Of a DNA stretch of 64,000 nt, positions 45,461 to 57,129 are shown piece by piece. A program made the translations under genes and the position numbers. The stretch is taken from assembly GCA_027257055.1 (NCBI GenBank), contig JAPVLO010000045.1, forward strand, positions 310,001 through 374,000, given 5' to 3'. This DNA comes from Cephalopachus bancanus (Eukaryota > Chordata > Mammalia > Primates > Tarsiidae). Within the stretch, counting starts at the first letter, position 1. Each line of letters starts with the position of its first letter. Below the pieces are notes generated by a model. The model was not told the DNA's origin. It searched no databases and saw only the letters and a program-made list of their open reading frames with translations.

Positions 45461-46164
45461 ATTATGATCTCATGGATTTGAACATATCTGAGGCGTTAAA
45501 TCCACTGAAGTCATTATTCTTACTGGGGCTCACATTATTCTATCTTTTGGCAATGCTAGCCTCTTCTATTGACTTCTGAATGCTTTGATACAATCCCAGT
45601 TTTTGGTAACTTCCTTGCTGTCTGATATGACATATGTGCTAGGCATCTCTTGAACCTTTCCCGCCTTAGAACTACAGTCATCAATTTCTCCAAGGAAATG
45701 TGGTTCCTTTAAATATCATCTTCCAATGATATTGGAAAATGATAAGCTGGCTTTAGGGCTGCCCATTGCTTTAGAGTTAGTCATTGTTTCAAGACTTTTC
45801 TAGTGGACAGAATGAAAAATAATACTTTAGAGAAAATGCATCATGAGTTCAACTAATATTTTAAATTTTAATTTAGTATTACAGGGTTTTTTATTTAAGT
45901 TCTTTCATTTTATATTTGTATATCTTTTCCCTTCTACATAAAACCTTGGTTCCAGACAGTATTAACATAATTATTTACTTTACATGTTTTAGAATAATAA
46001 TATGGATATCATTGCTAACAGTATGATGCCTGAAAACGGCTAAAGATTTTTAAAAGTTATTTTTGGTATCTGAGTATATATATATTTCTCTGGGCCTTTT
46101 ACACTATTCTTGAATCAAATTAATCACCAGAAAGCCATACCCTGGATAGACCTCACTAACTTAA
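45461..46164. other. Intergenic, no gene
   Basis: AT-rich with nothing recognised beyond a possible continuation of the ancient L1-like sequence at its left end. Confidence 0.35.
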
Positions 46165-46462
46165 AAGTTTTTTTTTTTTTGAGTCAGTGTCTCACTCTAT
46201 CACCCAGGTTGGAGTGTAGTGGCCCAATCATGGCTCACCACAGCCTTGACCTCCTGGGCTCAGGCAATCTTTCCGCCTTAGCCTTCTGAGTAGCTGAGAC
46301 TACAGGCCTGTGCCACCATGCCTGGCTAATTTTTTTTTTTTTTTGGTAGAGACTGGGTCTTGCTATGTTGCCTAGACTGGTCTTATACTCCTAGCCTTAC
46401 TCAGTCCTTCAGCCTTAGTCTTCCTAAGTGCTGAGATTATAGGCAGGAGCCACCACGCCGAA
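46165..46462 (-). mobile_element. Older Alu (minus strand)
   Basis: Poly-T, GAGTCAGTGTCTCACTCTAT, GGCTCACCACAGCCTTGACC, end GGAGCCACCACGCCGAATC. Confidence 0.85.
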
Positions 46463-48201
46463 TCTTCATTAAGATCCCTTTAATATTTCATCCTTTGCTT
46501 TTGTCAAGCAAGGGTGACCATAAAAAAATGTCACTACAGAGAATGTCTCTGCATCTTCTAGACAATCACAGCAAAGAGATTACCTCTTGCATTGTGTCAA
46601 CTAAATAACAGAGAAACTCTTCAAAAGAAGATATTTGAGAATAGAGCACTGTCATAGGAATACGTGTGCCACAGTAAGCTATGCATGTATTCGGGGAGGT
46701 GAAGGAAGGCCAAGGCTTTTAAAGGGAAAAAATGATGAGGGTTTTACACAATTGCTTTGAAATAATTATAGTCAGCTAAAAAGATCAATAGCAAGGGTGA
46801 TGCCAGTCTGAGGTTGGACAGGTGGTTGCTGGGCAGTTGTCCTTGCAGAAGTATTTTTTGAGTAAAGTTCTTTGTGCAAGGTTGTGATTTTTGAGCCTTT
46901 TGTGACAGTTTTTGTTATCAGGCATACACACGTGAGCATACTCTCTTCATGACCATTCACAACTCTGTCAGAGTTGTTTTTCTTTGTTTTAACTTCGGTG
47001 ACTCGATTTTAATCCTGACAACGTTCACAATTGTTAGATCTATGCTCTAGAGTTGGTTTGATTTGATTTGGATACAATTTTTTCAACAAGAGTCTTTCGT
47101 AAGTAGTATTTTATACCTCTACAGCAGGCACAGGGTGATCAGTTGTGTCTCTTTTTGTGAGGCAGTGGCTGTTGATGACCTTTCCTAGACATTTCTCTGG
47201 GGCTTTGCAAGATGGTCATATTTGAATCTATCATCCTCTCTTCATTTATTAGCTGGAAGACTTCTATAAAAGGAACTTTTCCTCATGACCCTAGAGTTCC
47301 TCTCCACAGGGCATGGCAGACATGATTTAGGCCTGTCAAATGCAAAGGAAAGCTATTACCAGTTGTCTTGCCCAACCTGGGAAGAACCTTAGAGACTTGA
47401 GGCAACTTCTGAAATGGAGACCACTGCGTTTGGACAGAGCAGTCTGGGTGAATTTATATAAATATATCCCAGAGGGATAAGAGTATATGAATAAGTAGGG
47501 TTGGTTTAACATTGCCTCCTTGAACATTTGAGAATTTGCCCAAAGCAACAGTTTTGGCATAAACTCTTTGGATTCTTTTTGTAGACTGTTGAAAATAGAG
47601 ATGGTTTTATAGTAAGGCCTATTCTGGTTGGTGGAAGTAAAGCCACTGCAAGGCCAAATGAAGAGAGAAGGATGTGGCCATGGTGTGCAGAATAGAAGCA
47701 GTGATTACGACACCCCATCAAAAACAGCATACACAGCAGCACAGGTAGTGAATCAGCATACCTGAGCTCAAATCCTGGCTTTGTCATCTACCAGCTATGT
47801 GACCTTGAGCAAGATATTTTACTTCTCTGAGCCTCAGTTTCCTCAACCATAAATAGGTATTGGAAATTGGACCTGCCTTTCAGATTTTGTGCATTGGAGA
47901 TAATACAAGCCAAGTACTTTGCCCAGTGTGTGGCACAGAATAGACATTAGCTACATAGAGATCTTCAAAGTAACTGTCTAATTATCAGAGTAAATAATTA
48001 AGCAAGAATTTGGTCCATTTCTATAAGAACATTCCTGGAAGCAAAATAATTTCTGGGTCCTTTAATACCTTCAGATAGGCTATCAGAGAGGCTACTTGCA
48101 AGAAGATTGTCCTTGAGAAGTGTGTAAGATTACTGCTGTGAAGAGTGTTAGGCTTTGCAAAATATGAAGGCATTGCTGCAGGGTTATAAAATCAGGGCAA
48201 G
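46463..48201. other. Intergenic; MIR and ancient L1-like piece
   Basis: 47035-47290 is an ancient L1-like piece (see 43646). 47735-47960 is a MIR. No gene. Confidence 0.45.
47735..47960 (+). repeat. MIR SINE, well preserved
   Basis: CAAATCCTGGCTTTGTCATC, CAGCTATGTGACCTTGAGCA, CTGAGCCTCAGTTTCCTCAA and AATAGACATTAG in MIR order, the clearest MIR in the window. Confidence 0.9.
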
Positions 48202-48540
48202 GCTGGTTGCAATGGCTCATGCTTGTAATCCCAGCATTTTGGGAGGCCGAGGAGGGAGGATTGCTTGAGCCCAAGAGTTTGAGACCAGCCTAAGTAACAC
48301 AGTGGGTCCTCATCTCTACAAGCAATGAAAAACTAAGCTAGGCATGATGGTGTGCACTTGTATTCCCAGCTATTCAGGAGGCTGAAACAGAAGGGTCCTG
48401 AGCCCAGGAGGTTGAAGCTGCAGTGAGCTGTGATCATGCCGCTGCACTCCAGCCCAGACAGAGTGAAACCTCAACTCAAAAATACATACATTCATTCATA
48501 TATACATACATACATAAATATATAAATAATAAAGTCAGGA
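48202..48540 (+). mobile_element. Older Alu (+) with ATAC microsatellite tail
   Basis: GGCTGGTTGCAATGGCTCAT, both arms to CAACTCAAAAATACATACAT. The tail has become (CATA)n/(AAAT)n simple repeat to about 48,530. Confidence 0.85.
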
Positions 48541-49280
48541 CAACAACCTAGTAGCTGCCTAAGAAATCAGAGTTCTCGTCATGCTTCCAAAGTCATTTGG
48601 TGAGAGATGGTATGCCCAAATTGTGTTCACAATGATGTCTAGTGGCCCATCTCAAGGTCTCTCACCAATGCTTGCTGTATTTTATTTTTTTAAATAGAAA
48701 CTTATAAGAGAATTTAAACTTGACTTTCTGTGGCTTTCTTTGTATTTGGTTTGATCTGTTGATGACAGCAAGTTTAATTTTAGTTTTCTAACGGCCTTTG
48801 TAATACCACAAGATAGTGTGATTAGCCACCTGGTCTTGTGACAGATAAGGCTAACTGCTATCAGTTTCTGGTGGGAGGTGAATGGAAAAATACTTAATAC
48901 TTTTTAAGCTGAAAGGCTCTTTAGAAAAGTAATTTATGGAAAATATTGGGTTCCCTTCTTTTTACTTTTAATATATACTTAAATAACGTGGTACAATTTT
49001 TAGACAAACATGGTTCAGATCTCCCTAACAAAAGCCCCTAATCTCCCTTAGTTTTTATCTCCTTGGTTGGGCCATTAGATTTATGAGCCCAAACAGAGGA
49101 GGAGGTGTGATATTGAGGGCTTAGGCTAAGATTTCCAAACCTATATTGGTGAAAAGGACAGAAGCCAAAGAAAAGCCTTGGAATTGGGATTCGGATTCCA
49201 ATCTGCCAGTCTCCAAAGTTTTTGGTCTTAAACAACATGCCTTAAAGAATACCAGGCTAATTTATTAGGGAGCTGAATTG
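48541..49280. other. Intergenic, no gene
   Basis: Nothing recognised. AT-rich. Confidence 0.35.
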
Positions 49281-49422
49281 AGTGGGAGAAATAAATTCTC
49301 ATTGCCTGTGTCAGGTTCAGAAAATGTGCCATTGACACTGAGTCCTGTAGGACTGGGTCCCTGGTAATTCTTTCTATAAATTTTTGCTTTATTACCAAAA
49401 AAAAAAAAAAAAAAAAAAAAAA
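49281..49422 (+). mobile_element. Candidate poly-A retroposon, unknown source
   Basis: 26 uninterrupted A bases at 49397-49422, followed by GGAGCTATATT. GGGAGCTGAATT lies about 150 bases upstream (near 49269), a possible imperfect target duplication. The body is not Alu, L1 or MIR. It ends CTATAAATTTTTGCTTTATT before the A-run, which could be an LTR polyadenylation region. Confidence 0.45.
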
Positions 49423-50160
49423 GGAGCTATATTCCAAAGATGCAAGAAAATTAATTTTCCAAAGTCTTTGGAGATCAATGTTAAATTCCAGAACAAAGGT
49501 CAGCAGGTTGGTATTGTTGTATTAGGAGCCACGTCCTACCCCAGTCCTGAAGAGAAATTTCAATCTTGGGGGAGGGTTACACTTTAGAAAGCCTACTGAG
49601 TTGAGACAAATTTTTGCTGGGAGCAAGGAGCTCCTGGTGTTATACATAGCTGTGAATAATATTGGTTGACTAGGCCTGGCTTGTCCGAAGTGAGTGGGGC
49701 TAGAGCTAACCACTTCCTTATTGGCTGCTTGAGAGGATACTTTCCTCCTAGCCAGCTGAAAGAGGCCAACCACATACGTGTGGGTCAGGTGATGCTATTT
49801 CTCCATGACAAGGGAAGGCAGGAGGAAATATAAGGGGATATCAGTTGGTGCGATCTGGGGAGAAAGTGGTCGGTGTTGTCAGATCATGGAAATGCCACCT
49901 GACCTGGTTTCTCAGCTGGGGCAGGATTCCCAACGATAGCATGCTCAGCATATGAGTGGGAGGGACAGCTGTGAGGATGCTATTAGGCTGAATTATTGAT
50001 ATTCAGGCTGTGGATCTGAGTTGATCAATCTGCTTAGTAGACGTGAGCCACCCCTCTCTGATCGCTGCTCTTTTAGGTAAGTAGAGTCATGCAGGAGGCT
50101 TGTTCGATGGCTGCTGCCTGAGCTCAGCTGAGGATAGTAGCTTATGCTTTAATTTTTCTA
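49423..50160. other. Intergenic, no gene
   Basis: Nothing recognised. Confidence 0.35.
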
Positions 50161-50288
50161 ATCAGACCTGGTTTCAAATCTTAGAGAATCTATTTGTATC
50201 TTTTTTGTTCCTCAATTTCTTTATTTGTAAAGTAATAGGAAGAACTAACTTCCAGTGTTGTTGTAAAAATTAAAAGAGGTCATATACA

Positions 50289-50583
50289 GCTGGGCTTGGT
50301 GGCTCAGCCTGTAATCCCGCGCCTTTAGGAGGCTGAGGTGAGTGGATTGCCTAAGCCCGCGGGTTCGAGACCCGCCTGGGCAACTTGGCGAGACCTCATC
50401 TCTACAATAAATCAAAAATCAGCCGGGTGTGTAGCGCGCGCCTGTAGTTCTAGCTACTTGGAAGACTGAGGTGGAAGGATTGCAGGAGCCCAGCAGGTCG
50501 AGACTGCGGTGGCTGGGAGCGGCCACTGCACTTCAGTCTGGGTGACAGAGTGAGATTCCAACTCAAAAAAAAAAGAAAAAAAA
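50289..50583 (+). mobile_element. Young-type Alu (+)
   Basis: GCTGGGCTTGGTGGCTCAGC, CCCGCGGGTTCGAGACCCGC, GCAGGTCGAGACTGCGGTGG, GATTCCAACTCAAAA. A perfect 17-bp target duplication AAAAGAGGTCATATACA at 50272-50288 and 50584-50600. It inserted at the end of an old MIR (50163-50280). Confidence 0.95.
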
Positions 50584-50644
50584 AAAAGAGGTCATATACA
50601 TTGAGAGAGATTGGAAGTACCTGGTAGAGGGTAGTCATTAAACC

Positions 50645-50820
50645 GGTAGTTCTCAGCTTAGCTGCACATTGAAACCAAGGGGAATTTTATTTAAAAAATG
50701 TTTTTAAAATGTTTTGATTTTAGCTTCCTTGGCTACCACGGGGAATTTTTCAGGTTTCACCAAAGATCAATCAAATCACAATTCCTTATGGCTCCATGCA
50801 GCCAGGGTTGAGAACCCCTG
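50645..50820 (+). mobile_element. MER5-type hAT element
   Basis: GGTAGTTCTCAGCTTAGCTG at the left and GCAGCCAGGGTTGAGAACCC at the right form the inverted ends. About 176 bp, the typical MER5A size. Confidence 0.8.
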
Positions 50821-51964
50821 TATTAATAATTTACTATTTGTACTTAGAAAACTCTCTTGGGGAATAGAAAAGAGTGAAGGAGTTTGATTAACTTTCAGTC
50901 AAGTCTCATGTAGTTTACCACTGGTTTTCTTTTGTTTGAAGTGGTTACTTAGAAAAGGGACAACTACCTCTGTCTCATAAATCCAGTTGAAGATGATCCT
51001 GGTTCTATTCAATTCCCTTTGTTTCTCATGCTTAGGGAAGCAGAATCAGGAAGCTCCAGGAATTAAAAAAAAAAAACCCCAAACCAAAAAACTTTCTGGA
51101 GTCTTGTCTTTTTGAGAAACTGGCCAATCTAATCAGGTTTAAACAAGGAGCATGTGGGCTAAGTGGAACTCACAGTTTAGTTAGGACCTCTGGTGGGCCC
51201 TTCCCATGCCTTGTCAGAAGGGGTCTGAGTTGGCAGAATGCTCATTGACAAAGCCAGAGGTCTCTCCCCAGTGGGCTTCCATTCTGTCCTCCTTCTTCCT
51301 CTGTGTTGTGTACTGTGTCTGTAGACCACCTGAAGCAGGAGAATTGCGTAGATCGCAGATGTGAGATTTTAGTTCCTGTGTCTCCTTTTGTACAGTGACT
51401 GGAAAATTCATTTGAAGGGAATGTGGCTTTTCTAGAAATTCTCCTGGGTTGTTCCTGGGACTAGGTTTAATGTTATCCTGAGCAAGACCAAAGGGAGGAA
51501 AATTTAGCCTCTTTGTCTCCTGAGTTACTTGGTTTAGTCACATAGAAAGAAAATAGTCTAGGTCAGGCAGTGAAGTCAAGGAGTTTATCTAGAATAGTTC
51601 AGTGAATCAAACTCCACCACTCTGAACAGCCTGAGCTGAATACTCTGAAGGAGACTGAAGGGCCATTGCGGTCATGTTGCTGTTTTCTCCCTCTTTACTC
51701 AGGGCAAAGATAATCTTCATGTATTGAAATATTCTTAATCACATTTTAAATGTAAAACATAAAAGAAATCAAATAATAGGTAAGGCTAGTTAAAACTAAT
51801 ATGTTTAAAGGACAATAAATAAAATGATTTATGAAGCCCGAAGGCATTTATGATATTAGAACAAAAGTGACCTAAAGTGGCCAGACTGAGTTGACTGAAC
51901 ATACTTAGCCTATGTCTCACACCTCTATATCAAAGCGGGATTGGTTGCAGGGAATACTTCTCTC
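50821..51964. other. Intergenic, no gene
   Basis: Nothing recognised. An A/C-rich patch at 51064-51090. Confidence 0.35.
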
Positions 51965-52734
51965 TTTTTTGGGACAGCTTTATTGAGATAATTCATATAC
52001 CCTATAGTCTACCTACTTAAAGTGCATAATTCAATAGTTCTTAGTGTATTCTGAGTTGTGCAACTACTACCACGATAATATCTAGAAAATTCTCATCATT
52101 CCCATGTCTTTTAGCTCTTAGCCCCTAATCCCCTCCCATCCCCTACCCTGGTCAACGGTAAACCTACTTTCTGTCTCTATGAAATTGCCTGTTCTGGACA
52201 TTGCATATGAGAAGATTCATACAGTATTTGGCTTTTTTTGTCTAACTTCTTTCATTTAACGTAATGTTTTCAAGGTTCATCCATGTTGTGGCATATATCA
52301 ATATTTCAGTTATTTTTATGACTGAATAATATTCTATTGTATGAATACAAGGGGTGCCAAAAAATGTATGCACATTTTAAGTATGACATTGGTGCAAAAG
52401 ATGGCATTAAGCAAATGAATGCTAGTATCAGGCGGGATAGTCAAAGAAAATGGTGGGAGCACAGTTGAGCAAACATCATATTACAACTAATTCAACTTTG
52501 AAAAGCAACACACAGATAACATCCCTTAAAGTATGTATACATTTTTTTGGCACCCCCTGTATACCACATTTTATTTATCCATTCATCAGCTGATGGACAT
52601 TTGCATTGTTTCTACCTTTTGGCTGTTATGAATAATAATTCTATGAACATACACATACAAGTTTTTGTGTGACATGCTTTTATTTTTCATACATATACAC
52701 ATATATTTGGGGGATATATATATTCAGGGACTAG

Positions 52735-52735
<1 letters not shown>
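51965..52735 (-). repeat. L1M 3' fragment split by a mariner-type element (minus strand)
   Basis: GGGACAGCTTTATTGAGATA, GTCTCTATGAAATTGCCTGT, CAAGGTTCATCCATGTTGTG, then the 212-bp insert, then ACCACATTTTATTTATCCAT and GGCTGTTATGAATAATAATT. The L1 sequence continues cleanly across the insert. Confidence 0.85.
52348..52559. mobile_element. 212-bp mariner-type MITE
   Basis: Left end CAAGGGGTGCCAAAAAATGT and right end ending ATTTTTTTGGCACCCCCTG are inverted repeats for about 34 bases with few mismatches (CTTTAAG/CATTTTAAG). TA lies at both boundaries (52346-52347, 52560-52561), as for Tc1/mariner. The interior has no transposase. It is inserted in an L1. Confidence 0.88.

Positions 52736-52779
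<44 letters not shown>
52736..52779. repeat. (AC)n microsatellite
   Basis: About 22 AC units directly abutting the left end of the mariner element at 52782. Confidence 0.95.
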
Positions 52780-52781
<2 letters not shown>

Positions 52782-52785
<4 letters not shown>

Positions 52786-53338
52786 GAAGATCCCAAGAAA
52801 ACTAGAATTATATTTTGGAGGATGGGCCCCCTGTAGTACAGGCTTCCTCCCATTAGGTAAGTGTTCTGGGAACCCAGCTACCGTTGTTGTAAAAGACTGC
52901 GTTTGGCTTCAGTGAATTTTTTTGGGGGGGGATTTTTTTCATCATGTTTGCCCATTTCATGATGGGTGATTTACAAATGCACCTGCCCACACCATGCTGA
53001 GAGTTCAGCAGTTTTTTTTTTCTTACCAAAAATGGCATGACCCTTGTGCTTCCATTCTCCCTATTCACCCTATCTCACCCCGAGCATCTATTTTTTTGTT
53101 TCCCTGGATTAAAAAAGTTCTCAAAGGGAAACATTTTGCCGATGTAGAAGAGGCAAAACAAAAAAAGGCAGAAGCACTGAAAGACATCAAAATTGATGAG
53201 TTCAAAACCTGCTTTGAGCAGTGGAAGAAGTGTCCCTTAATTGGTGTATTGCGTCAAATGGAGAGTACTTTGAAGGTGACTGAAGTTTAAACAAATACAC
53301 AATTTTTTATAAATTCCAGATATTTTTGGGTCCCCCTC
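52782..53338 (+). mobile_element. Internally deleted Tc1/mariner element, copy 2
   Basis: The left end CACGGAAGATCCCAAGAAAA follows a TA, and the right end is TTTTTGGGTCCCCCTC (the outer end is slightly decayed). It is collinear with 39103-39679: TAGAATTATATTTTGGAGG, TTTCATGATGGGTGATTTAC, AACATTTTGCCGATGTAGAA. The open frame at 52994-53290 contains a mariner transposase C-terminus: LKGKHFADVEEAKQKKAEAL, IDEFKTCFEQWKKC. The region matching LAPSD is out of frame and reads LTPSI, so the last catalytic Asp is lost. N-terminal HTH and first catalytic domain are missing. Confidence 0.87.
52994..53290 (+). pseudogene. Mariner transposase C-terminal remnant
   Basis: Open for 98 codons, the last ~60 clearly mariner-like (see 52782-53338), with a frame change near the DLAPSD motif. 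Too short and lacking the DNA-binding and catalytic core, so inactive. Confidence 0.8.
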
Positions 53339-54576
53339 ATTCACATATATACAAATACATATTATACACACACACACACCTTTTCAGAGGCAATCTTGTT
53401 TTGGTATCTAGTGAGAGACCCACAGGCAGAGAAAGAAAACCAATATTTACTAAGCCCTAGTATCCAAATCACAGAGTCCTTCTAGGCGAGGTGAGTTAAA
53501 CCCAGCATATACATGCTAGTCTACTATTTGTACCCATGACAGGAATTTCTCATCAATCATGGCACGCTGTCTGGCTAAGCTGTGATGACTGCCAGGGCTC
53601 TCATGAAGGGTTGGTGTCCCAGGAGGAATATGTTTTAGAGGAATTAACCCAGTAAGACTCCCTTTGGATATGTGGGGTTTGTTGTGCATGCAGGACATGT
53701 TGGGGGAGCTGTGCAGTGGGTAGTTCGATATGGAAGACTAGAACCTTGACCAGAGGAGAGATCTGGGTGGAGAGAGAGAGAGACTCCAAGACATTGTCAT
53801 ATAGCTGGGAACAGATTGGACCTCGGAGAGTCAGTAATATGATACCCCTGGATTGGATCCAAGGGTTTGGGTGAGGCCACAAATGGAACTGTAAGGGACT
53901 GGCTCAAGAGACAGAAGAAAAACCAAGAGAGTGTATTAGTGAGGAAGCTGGAGGTTAAGGGCAATTTGGAGAGAGCTGTTGATGGTGTTGAATGTTGTGA
54001 GGGATCTGGTGGGTACAGACTGGAGAATGTCCATCTGATGGTCATGAGGAGCTTACTGGTCACCGTGGTGAGGGTGGTCTCAGTGGAGCAGTGGAGGTGG
54101 AAGCCAAATTCAGGGATCAGGGCATGAGCTGGGTGTGAGCAAAGGCTTGCTCAGTGCAATCTGATAAGGGAGACGGGGATACGTCTCAGAAAACCAACAA
54201 GATTACTGTCATTTCTTGAAACTTAAACAAAAACTGAGATCACATAAAAATTTCAGCTGACTGTGTGGAAAAACGTCTGAGGAAAAATGAGCATGCTTGT
54301 GTCTGCCAGATCCAGGCTGCCTGTCTCGCATCAGACCTGCTGCACTATTGCCTGACATTCTTGCAGAAATGGGTCCTACATGGTGGGGAATTAACCTCCA
54401 TTACCTACACGCCTTGTGAAAGCATATTTATTAACAAGTAAAGTATAGAATCCCTAAGCTGGTGTTTCTCACAGAAGGGTCCCTGTGGTTACCTGCATCG
54501 AGAATCCAGAGTGCTTTATAAATGTTGAGCCCAGGGGTGCAGGCTGGACCTACCAAACTTGATGATTTCATGGTGT
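53339..54576. other. Intergenic, possible old MER5 fragment
   Basis: 54465-54570 (TGGTGTTTCTCACAGAAGGG) resembles a MER5-type element. The rest is unrecognised. Confidence 0.4.
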
Positions 54577-54588
54577 AAGGCCCAGTTT

Positions 54589-54876
54589 GTTTGTTTGGAT
54601 TTTTTCTGAGTCAGAGTCTTACTCTGTTGCCCAGGCTGGAGTGCAGTGGCACGCTCACAGCCACCTGCTGGGCTCAGGCGATCCTTCTGCCTCAGCCTTC
54701 CAAGTAACTGGGACTACCGGCACGTGCCACCATGCCCCACTCATTTTTTGATTTATTGTAGAGATAAGGTCTCACCAAGTTGTCCGGGCTGGTCTCAAAC
54801 CCCTGAGCTCAGGCAATCCTCTCACCTCGGCCTTCCAAAGTGCTGGGATTACAGGCTTGAGCCATCATGCCTGGCC
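54589..54876 (-). mobile_element. Alu (minus strand)
   Basis: GAGTCAGAGTCTTACTCTGT, middle TTTTTTGATTTATTGTAGAG, end GAGCCATCATGCCTGGCC. Target duplication AAGGCCCAGTTT/AAGGCTCAGTTT at 54577 and 54877. Confidence 0.92.
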
Positions 54877-54888
54877 AAGGCTCAGTTT

Positions 54889-56124
<1,236 letters not shown>

Positions 56125-56837
56125 AGCTAACAAGTATTTATTGAGTTCCAAGGGAAGACAAAGTTTTTGCCATCACTGAGTGAACAAGAGTAAGACAGAT
56201 ATTAAGTAATTAAAAATATTATGATATGCTTTTTTAGGTGAGTCTTGTGTGTTGACACTTATGACAAAATGTCTTCAAAATTCATGACATATAACACATA
56301 CAAAGAACATATTAAAATGCCAGTGCATACAAAGTGGAAAAGCTTAGCTCTCTCAGATTCCATTTACTTTGAGTTTTAAAGAATACAAATATTCATCAAT
56401 TTGTACATTATTTGTTGTCCTTTACTACTGTAAACAATACATATAGTTTGGTTTAAAAAAAAGAATACAAATATTAGAAATGTGACATATAAAAAAAGAA
56501 AAAATAAACAAATAAATGTGACATACTAAGACTAATCCCAAGATTTCATAGTTTTTGTCTGAGAGACTATCCAGACTTTATTCCTTATTAGCTAGCATTG
56601 TCCACAAATCAATTATTTATATATTTTATAGGGCTAATGTTGGAGGAATGGTTAAAAGATTAATATAGGCAAAAGTGCTGAAATGTTTTCATCATCATGA
56701 AGCTATTAGTCAAAAGTATTTGCCCAAGACCTTTTAATTGTTCACTTGTTTTCATCGTAAAAATCATCTTTTTTGCTTAAATAAATGGAATCAATAATTT
56801 TTATCAACTACATTTTCTTTATTTATATTATTATTAT
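56125..56837. other. Intergenic, L2-like start
   Basis: 56135-56215 (ATTTATTGAGTTCCAAGGG) looks like an L2/MIR end. AT-rich after that. No gene. Confidence 0.35.
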
Positions 56838-57129
56838 TTTTTCTCGAGTCATGGTCTTACTCTATTGTCCAGACTGGAGTGCAGTGGCATGATCATGGCT
56901 CAATACAGACTCAAATTCCTGGGCTTAGATGATCCTCCCACCTTAGCCTTCCAAGTAGCTGAGACTACAGGCACATACCGCCATGCATGGCAAATTTTTA
57001 AAATTTTTTTGTAGAGACAAGGTCTCACTCTGTTGCCCAGGCAAGTCTCAAATTCCTGAGCTCAAGTAATCATCCCACCTCAGCCTCCAAAAGTGCTGGG
57101 ATTACAGGCATGAACCACCATGCCTGGCC
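56838..57129 (-). mobile_element. Older Alu (minus strand)
   Basis: GAGTCATGGTCTTACTCTAT, GATCATGGCTCAATACAGAC, middle AAATTTTTTTGTAGAGACAA, end GAACCACCATGCCTGGCC. Confidence 0.87.

Noticed and set aside
47735..47960. tRNA-like sequence in several MIRs
   Set aside because: MIR SINEs have a decayed tRNA-derived head. No intact cloverleaf can be drawn.
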